64,000 bases of DNA from Vibrio genomosp. F10 str. ZF-129 (lineage in GTDB: Bacteria > Pseudomonadota > Gammaproteobacteria > Enterobacterales > Vibrionaceae). The notes beneath the pieces were generated by a model, which did no database searches, was not told the origin of the DNA, and saw nothing but the letters and a program-made list of their open reading frames with translations. Positions 58,518 through 64,000 of this stretch are shown one piece after another. The stretch lies in the NCBI RefSeq assembly GCF_000287055.2, contig NZ_AJYQ02000137.1:184490-248489 (forward strand), in the 5' to 3' direction. Numbering within the stretch: the first letter of the stretch is position 1; every line of letters begins with the position of its first letter. The translations under genes were made by a program, and so were the position numbers.

Positions 58518-61226
58518 TTAAAACCCCATCAGTTGCAGTAAATGCTCGGCGGTTCTTATTGCTTCTTTACGATTAGCAATATTGAGCTTTTGATACAAAT
58601 TTCGGATATGGGTTTTAATGGTGGTACCTGCAACATCCAGTTCTTGGGCTATTTGCTCATTACTAAACCCAGAATAAATTAACCCTAAGACTTGCCATTC
58701 TCGCTGGGTAAGAGGGCTCGTTCTCACCAGTTCGGGAATATTGGGATGATTCACTAACTTCTCGACAAATTCTTCATCAAAGTGAACCGATCGGCTGCGT
58801 TGAGTGGTTGAGATATCTTTGGTGAGTTGTTGTGCACGGTGGCGTTCAAGATCGCCCAGTTCAGATTTAGTACTGAGTTTTTCAAGCAGGTGGCCAATCT
58901 TTCCACCGTCGATGAGAAAGTTGCCTAAAATCCCAGTTTGATTCGTTAACTCTAGGGCTTGCTTCAACTTATCTTTGGCCTGATCTTCATTCCCTTGTTT
59001 TACCGAGAGAACACCTTCCACAATGAGGTTTCTATTTCTGTCAGTGAGGAGGTGCGCTTTTTGGGCTTGTTCTTGAATAAAATCAAGCGTTTTTTGCGCG
59101 TTGTCTGTTTCCCCTAAATTGATATAAGCCCGTGCGATATTACGCCATTGAAGTTGTGTAAAGTGATTGCACGCCTCTTCGGGCCTTACTGCGGTATCAA
59201 GCCACTGGCGAATAGCGTCTTTATCGCCGCGGGCTTGCCAAAATAAGATCAATGAAAGCGATGCGTTTGCTGTCCAATCAACGTGGTAGGTTGATTGTTT
59301 TAACAGATGGACGATTTGGTCGATAAATTTGGCGGCTTTATCCAGTTCTCCTCGTCCAATAGCGATACGTGCCAGCATGGAGTAGCTGTGCAGATGCTTG
59401 CTTGGATCATGTTTGCCTAACACATGTAACCCTTTATAAGCGCACTCTTCGGCTTCATCGAGTCGATTCCAGCACCAAAAAACTTGAGCGCGTAAACGCA
59501 GTAAAAATTCATGCATTGGTACTTGCTGAAGTTGCTGCTCTTCAACCAATTTAAACGCGTTGTCTTGTACTTCAAAAGCCGCCTGAACATAGCCTTGAGC
59601 GATCAAGATTTCACTTTGTTGCAGCATGGCCCATAGCGCTTGGTGGTAAACTTGATATTGACGGGCCAGCTTTTCTGTTTGTTGCATCATGGGTAAGGCT
59701 CGGCTCAAGTGGCCGGTAACGTGATTGACTTCCCCCACGACAGAGGTCGCGACAATTCGGCTGCGGTAGACCGTATGATCAAGTTGGCTCAGGGCCAGTT
59801 CCGCGAGTTCCAGTGCTTTTTGTGGCTCATTTCGGTTAATCGCGACTTGCGCTCGTAATGCGTTAAACTCCCCTTGCTCTTTGGTTGTAGGGGTTACGTT
59901 GTACAGCGGCATCTGCTCATCAGCTTGGGCGAGCAAATCACCTACATCATTATATCGGTGCTGACTTTGTGCTAACCAGGCTTCCAACATACACAGCTTT
60001 GGTTCGGTATAGAGTTGAGTGGGCTCTAGTGTTTTAATCGCTCGTTCAAGTGTTTGTAGCTCTCCTTGGTTGAACATTTTCCAACCATAGCTGGTTAAAA
60101 TTGTTGCAACGAGCTCGCTGTCTTTGGCTTTTTGCGCATGCTGCAACGCTTGGTGTGGCGACTCTAACTTCAACCAAGCTTGTGCGGCGGTTTTATGCAA
60201 ATGTTGCTCTTGTTGAGGAATGCGAGCCATACGTTCATGGGCGAGAAACTCGGCGAATAAATTGTGGAATCGGTACCAGTTTTTCTCGTCTTCAAGAGGG
60301 TAAATAAATAACCCGTAGCGATTCAAAGACTCGATCATGCTGAGAGCATCGTCTCGTTGGGTCAGCGCACAGACGAGCTGATCATTGAAATGATCCAGTA
60401 CCGAACATTGTAATAAGAACTGCCTTGTTTCTTGGTCAAGCAAGTCGAACACTTCTTCTACCAAATAATCCCATAAATGCGCGTGATTAAACTGCGATAC
60501 AGATTCTGCTGACTGGGCCAATGTTCGTTTTTGATGCTGAGCCTGGAGAGCAATTAATTGCAGTGCGGATGGCCAACCTTCAACGTAGGTTTGCAGGTTC
60601 TTTGCCGTGTCAGTATCAATGCCATCGGTGACACGCTGGTTAAAGAATCGTGTGGTTTCTTCTGTATCAAAAGCCAGTAACTCATTGCCAATCTCAATCA
60701 TCAGATCACGCACACGCAGGTTAGCGGTTCCTAATGGCGGCGCTGCTCGGCTTGTTACCACAAGCGTAAGGTTCTCAGGCATATGCTTAAGGAAAAACCG
60801 CATTGCTTCATGGATTTCATCATCCGAGATCAGGTGGTAGTCATCGAGTACGACGTAGCATTCTTGGTGAAAATTTGAAAGTTCGGCAAAGACTTCGCTA
60901 AAGAGAGAGTGAAGAGAAGAAAACTGGCGTTTCTCTGCCAAGGTTTGCGCATTTGGGCAAGCGTTATTGGTGCTTTTGTTGAGAGCTTGTAAAAGATAGT
61001 TGATGAAGCGAAACGGATCGTTATCACTTTCATCAATGCTGTACCAACCAACATGAGATTTGTCGGATAGCCATTGAGAAGCCATGGTGGTTTTCCCGTA
61101 GCCAGCAGGCGAACGAAAAAGAACCAACTTATAGCAAGGGGCTTGCTGTAATAGGTCAAGGACTCTAGGGCGAACAATCGCATTATGAAGTCGACCAGGT
61201 CGAGTTAATTTCGATGGAATCCACAT
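58518..61226 (-). CDS. malT: MalT, activator of the maltose/maltodextrin regulon
   Basis: The 902-residue protein matches E. coli MalT (901) in length. The N-terminal STAND ATPase has Walker A SPAGYGKTTMA and the Walker B region YVVLDDYHLI, followed by winged-helix and tetratricopeptide-like repeats. The C-terminal LuxR-type helix-turn-helix is LTQREWQVLGLIYSGFSNEQIAQELDVAGTTIKTHIRNLYQKL. ATP and maltotriose trigger oligomerisation and activation. It is divergent from malP, a standard arrangement. Confidence 0.96.
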   Translation of the reverse strand: MWIPSKLTRPGRLHNAIVRPRVLDLLQQAPCYKLVLFRSPAGYGKTTMASQWLSDKSHVGWYSIDESDNDPFRFINYLLQALNKSTNNACPNAQTLAEKRQFSSLHSLFSEVFAELSNFHQECYVVLDDYHLISDDEIHEAMRFFLKHMPENLTLVVTSRAAPPLGTANLRVRDLMIEIGNELLAFDTEETTRFFNQRVTDGIDTDTAKNLQTYVEGWPSALQLIALQAQHQKRTLAQSAESVSQFNHAHLWDYLVEEVFDLLDQETRQFLLQCSVLDHFNDQLVCALTQRDDALSMIESLNRYGLFIYPLEDEKNWYRFHNLFAEFLAHERMARIPQQEQHLHKTAAQAWLKLESPHQALQHAQKAKDSELVATILTSYGWKMFNQGELQTLERAIKTLEPTQLYTEPKLCMLEAWLAQSQHRYNDVGDLLAQADEQMPLYNVTPTTKEQGEFNALRAQVAINRNEPQKALELAELALSQLDHTVYRSRIVATSVVGEVNHVTGHLSRALPMMQQTEKLARQYQVYHQALWAMLQQSEILIAQGYVQAAFEVQDNAFKLVEEQQLQQVPMHEFLLRLRAQVFWCWNRLDEAEECAYKGLHVLGKHDPSKHLHSYSMLARIAIGRGELDKAAKFIDQIVHLLKQSTYHVDWTANASLSLILFWQARGDKDAIRQWLDTAVRPEEACNHFTQLQWRNIARAYINLGETDNAQKTLDFIQEQAQKAHLLTDRNRNLIVEGVLSVKQGNEDQAKDKLKQALELTNQTGILGNFLIDGGKIGHLLEKLSTKSELGDLERHRAQQLTKDISTTQRSRSVHFDEEFVEKLVNHPNIPELVRTSPLTQREWQVLGLIYSGFSNEQIAQELDVAGTTIKTHIRNLYQKLNIANRKEAIRTAEHLLQLMGF

Positions 61227-61358
61227 ATTTCTAATCCGTTGTCATGATGGTTATGGAGCCGATAGGTTGGATACTACTGGAACTCATCAATGACCGTTAT
61301 TGATCCCACCCCGTTTTTTTAAGGGGATCGCTTCAAATTTACCACTACGCCCTGTAAA

Positions 61359-61374
61359 TGTGATGTGAATCACT
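61359..61374. promoter_or_regulatory. CRP site in the malT-malP gap
   Basis: TGTGATGTGAATCACT fits TGTGA-N6-TCACA with one mismatch. It lies nearer to malT (about 130 bases before its start) and probably activates malT. Confidence 0.65.
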
Positions 61375-61540
61375 AATTGTTCGATTTTGATGTGTCATGT
61401 AAATGTAACTTGTACGAAAAATCATGAAACTTGCATCATTCGAGGAGAAACTATGAGAACTATTTCTCATTTTGTATCAATAGTGAAACTCGGGTTGATA
61501 CTTTTTTAATGAATACAGAGTAGGGTAAACAGCTAGGGTG

Positions 61541-61556
61541 TGTGAGGTGAATCACG
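61541..61556. promoter_or_regulatory. Second CRP site, malP side
   Basis: TGTGAGGTGAATCACG fits TGTGA-N6-TCACA with one mismatch, about 180 bases before malP. A weaker third site, TGAGATTTAGATCACC, lies at 61583-61598. The 509-base gap 61227-61735 holds no gene. Confidence 0.6.
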
Positions 61557-61634
61557 GCTGATTTGTCATGTACAGCGATTATTGAGATTTAGATCACCGC
61601 TCATAGTGGGGTACGCCCTCTACGCCCTAACCTC

Positions 61635-61664
61635 TCCTCCTCTTCATCATAATACCTAGGAGGA
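61635..61664. promoter_or_regulatory. Candidate MalT-binding cores before malP
   Basis: The GGA(T/G)GA core of MalT boxes appears as GGAGGA on the minus strand (61640-61635) and plus strand (61659-61664). The flanking bases deviate from the E. coli GGGGA(T/G)GAGG consensus. Confidence 0.4.
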
Positions 61665-61735
61665 TGTTTAGAATACTGTGTAGATGCACGATATGTCACA
61701 GATGAATTAGAACTATTAAAAGCGAGATTTCTGAA

Positions 61736-64000
61736 ATGAAACCAACTCAGCAAAAAACTTTCGATAAAGTGTCGTTCCAAGAGAGCGTTAAGAAACATTT
61801 ATCTGCAACCTACGCAACAACAATTGAAAATGCAGATAGCCGCGCATGGTACCTGGCAATGGGCCGTGCTCTTGCAGAGCTAACGACTTTTGACCTGCTA
61901 GAAACTGAAAATGATGAAAAAATTAAGAACGCGAAGAGCGTTAACTACCTTTCATTAGAGTTTCTGATTGGCCGTTTAACAGGCAACAACCTGATCAGCA
62001 TGGGTCTGTACGAGCAAATCACTCACGCGATGGAAGAGCTAGGTCAAAACCTAACTGACCTTCTAGAAGAAGAACGCGACCCATCACTCGGTAATGGTGG
62101 TCTTGGTCGTCTTGCTGCTTGTTTCATGGATTCTTGTGCCGCTCAAGAGTATCCAACAGTGGGCTACGGTCTTCACTATGAATACGGTCTATTCAAACAG
62201 TCTTTCCAAGACGGTCGTCAACAAGAAGCACCTGACGCATGGCGTGGTGTTGAAGGTTACCCATGGGAAGTGGCTCGTCCAGAACTAGCGCAACACATCG
62301 GTTTTTACGGCCACGTTGATGTTGAATACATCGACGGTAAAGAAGTTCGTACTTGGGTTCCAGGTATGGAAGTAAAAGCAATGCCTTGGGATCTGCCTAT
62401 CGTAGGTTACGAGTCAAACACGGTTTACCCGCTGCGCCTTTGGGAATGTCAGGCAATTGCACCATTCTCACTCGCAAGCTTTAACAACGGTGACTACTTC
62501 GAAGCGCAACACTCGCTAATCGATGCAGGTAACATCACTAAGGTTCTTTACCCGAACGACAACCACGAGAAAGGTAAGACTCTGCGTCTAATGCAGCAGT
62601 ACTTCCACTCAGCCGCCTCTGTTCGCGATATTCTACGTCGTCACGAAGCAGCTGGTTTCTCTCTAGAAGATCTGCCTAAGCAAGAAACGATTCAGCTTAA
62701 CGATACACACCCAACGATTGCGATTCCTGAGCTAATGCGCATCTTGATTGACGAGAAAGGTCTATCTTGGGACCAAGCATGGGAAATCAGTGCACATACG
62801 TTCGCATACACGAACCACACACTACTTCCTGAAGCACTAGAGACTTGGTCTGAATCACTGATCAACCGTCTTCTTCCACGCCACATGGAAATCATTTTTG
62901 AAATCAACCACCGCTTCATGCAAGAAGTTCGCAAGATGTGGCCAGGTGACGGTGAGAAGCAAGCGAAGCTTTCTATCATCCAAGAAGGTTTCCACCGCAT
63001 GGTTCGCATGGCAAACCTATGTGTGATTGGTTCTTACAAAGTCAACGGTGTAGCTGCGCTTCACTCACAACTGGTTAAGAAAGACTTGTTCCCTGAGTTC
63101 AACGAAATCTTCCCAGGCAAACTGACTAACGTAACGAACGGCATCACGCCACGTCGTTGGTTGAAGTTCTGTAACCCAGGTCTATCTACGCTAATCACAG
63201 GTAAGATCGGCACTGAGTGGCCTGCAAAACTTGAGCAGCTAGAAGGCATCGCTAAGTTTGCAACAGACGCGAAATTCCAAAAAGAATTCATGGCTGTTAA
63301 GAAAGAAAACAAACAGCGCCTAGCTGATTGGGTTCAAGAGAACATGGGTATCAAGCTAGATACGAACGCTATCTTTGACGTTCAAATCAAGCGTCTTCAC
63401 GAATACAAGCGTCAGCACCTAGATTTGCTACACATTCTCTCACTGTACCACCGTATTCTTAACGAACCTGGTTTCGAGTGTGAGCCACGCGTATGTTTCT
63501 TCGCAGCGAAAGCAGCACCGGGTTACCACCTAGCGAAAGAGATCATCTTCGCGGTGAACAAGATTGCAGAGAAGATCAATAACGACCCTCGCATCGGCAA
63601 CAAGCTTAAAGTGGTCTTCATCCCTGACTACCGTGTCAGCATGGCTGAAATCATAATCCCTGCAGCAGACGTTTCTCAGCAAATCTCATTAGCGGGTAAA
63701 GAAGCATCGGGTACGGGCAACATGAAGATGGCGCTAAACGGCGCGCTAACTATCGGTACGATGGATGGTGCAAACGTTGAGATTCGTGAAGAAGTGGGTG
63801 ATGAAAATATCTACATCTTCGGCCTAGAAGTGGATGGTGTTCAAGCACTGAAAGCTCAGGGTTACAACCCATACGACTACTACAATGCAGACCCACTACT
63901 GAAAGCATCTCTAGACCTATTGACTGGCGATGAGTTCACTCCGGGTCAACCAGGCCTTCTACGTGCAACGTTTGATAGCTTGTTAGACGGCGGTGACCCA
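61736..64000 (+). CDS. malP: Maltodextrin/glycogen phosphorylase, 3' end beyond the window
   Basis: The reading frame is open from the ATG at 61736 to the window end (755 codons), leaving about 60 of the usual 810-820 residues outside. Visible are SLEFLIGRLTGNNL, RDPSLGNGGLGRLAACFMDS (phosphorylase signature), GYGLHYEYGLFKQ, LNDTHPTIAIPELMR, KVVFIPDYRVSMAEIIIPAADVSQQISLAGKEASGTGNMK-type active-site sequence (split here: PDYRVSMAE and EASGTGNMKMALNGAL), which includes the PLP Lys region. It releases glucose-1-phosphate from maltodextrins. Codon use is strongly biased, as in highly expressed genes. Confidence 0.95.
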   Translation, partial: MKPTQQKTFDKVSFQESVKKHLSATYATTIENADSRAWYLAMGRALAELTTFDLLETENDEKIKNAKSVNYLSLEFLIGRLTGNNLISMGLYEQITHAMEELGQNLTDLLEEERDPSLGNGGLGRLAACFMDSCAAQEYPTVGYGLHYEYGLFKQSFQDGRQQEAPDAWRGVEGYPWEVARPELAQHIGFYGHVDVEYIDGKEVRTWVPGMEVKAMPWDLPIVGYESNTVYPLRLWECQAIAPFSLASFNNGDYFEAQHSLIDAGNITKVLYPNDNHEKGKTLRLMQQYFHSAASVRDILRRHEAAGFSLEDLPKQETIQLNDTHPTIAIPELMRILIDEKGLSWDQAWEISAHTFAYTNHTLLPEALETWSESLINRLLPRHMEIIFEINHRFMQEVRKMWPGDGEKQAKLSIIQEGFHRMVRMANLCVIGSYKVNGVAALHSQLVKKDLFPEFNEIFPGKLTNVTNGITPRRWLKFCNPGLSTLITGKIGTEWPAKLEQLEGIAKFATDAKFQKEFMAVKKENKQRLADWVQENMGIKLDTNAIFDVQIKRLHEYKRQHLDLLHILSLYHRILNEPGFECEPRVCFFAAKAAPGYHLAKEIIFAVNKIAEKINNDPRIGNKLKVVFIPDYRVSMAEIIIPAADVSQQISLAGKEASGTGNMKMALNGALTIGTMDGANVEIREEVGDENIYIFGLEVDGVQALKAQGYNPYDYYNADPLLKASLDLLTGDEFTPGQPGLLRATFDSLLDGGDP

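Noticed and set aside
1..64000. tRNA, rRNA or CRISPR arrays
   Set aside because: No cloverleaf-like gene, rRNA segment or regularly spaced repeat array was seen on reading through the gaps; a covariance-model scan was not possible.

Overview
The window comes from a Vibrio-type gammaproteobacterium. Markers are the malT/malP maltodextrin pair, yibL, an ECF11 sigma/ChrR light-stress operon, a cold-shock gene, ectoine-type EctA, AT-rich intergenic DNA and, most diagnostic, Vibrio-style integron attC sites. The gene mix (maltodextrin, osmolyte, alkylsulfatase, many small transporter/regulator pairs) suggests the smaller chromosome, but that is inference.

Layout. (1) 1-8160 is a mobile or defence island. 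It starts with a Mu-type/S24 repressor and an unrecognised three-gene operon whose first product looks like a PD-(D/E)XK nuclease. A small array of three integron cassettes follows on the minus strand, with attC sites between them and no integron integrase, two of them again nuclease-like. Last is a phage-type tyrosine integrase with a textbook LexA box on its promoter. A 16/17 direct repeat (3892 and 8137) may mark the ends of the integrase-plus-cassette unit. (2) 8169-12515 holds ordinary chromosomal genes (ABC exporter, CtlX-type hydrolase, cold-shock protein). (3) 12600-23103 is a tightly packed 13-gene minus-strand operon: LON-domain protein, ECF11 sigma factor, ChrR anti-sigma, YbgA-like protein, photolyase, NTF2-like protein, SDR, FAD oxidoreductase, DUF1365, Cfa-type methyltransferase, DUF2878, chalcone-isomerase-like protein and DUF3833 lipoprotein. 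It looks like a singlet-oxygen/light response combined with membrane-lipid modification. (4) 23315-34767 holds small metabolic and regulatory units: LysE exporter, AraC regulator, alkylsulfatase with a LysR regulator, a lone ectA, selO, a YdeI gene coupled to a tiny CsrA-like ORF, and an epoxide hydrolase opposite a WYL regulator.

(5) 34.9-37.9 kb is an AT-rich islet with two secreted proteins. One has a discoidin-like domain, two F-box-associated (FBA) glycan-binding-type domains and a hydrophobic C-terminal segment. The other carries the SGHY motif seen in effector-like and plant IQM proteins. I consider this pair the best candidate for an undescribed system in the window. (6) 37.9-64 kb returns to core-like content: AlkC with a possible leader peptide, an orphan kinase-fold protein, a 2OG-Fe dioxygenase overlapping a class V aminotransferase, a second alkylsulfatase with a secreted companion, yqhC/yqhD, blc, a MocR regulator with an EamA exporter, an HDOD protein, thiD, a PAP2 phosphatase, a chemoreceptor, a DUF4344 metallopeptidase, yibL, and malT divergent from malP, which runs off the right edge.

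All calls are from reading sequence and translated products by eye. No database search was run. Family names rest on motif recognition.
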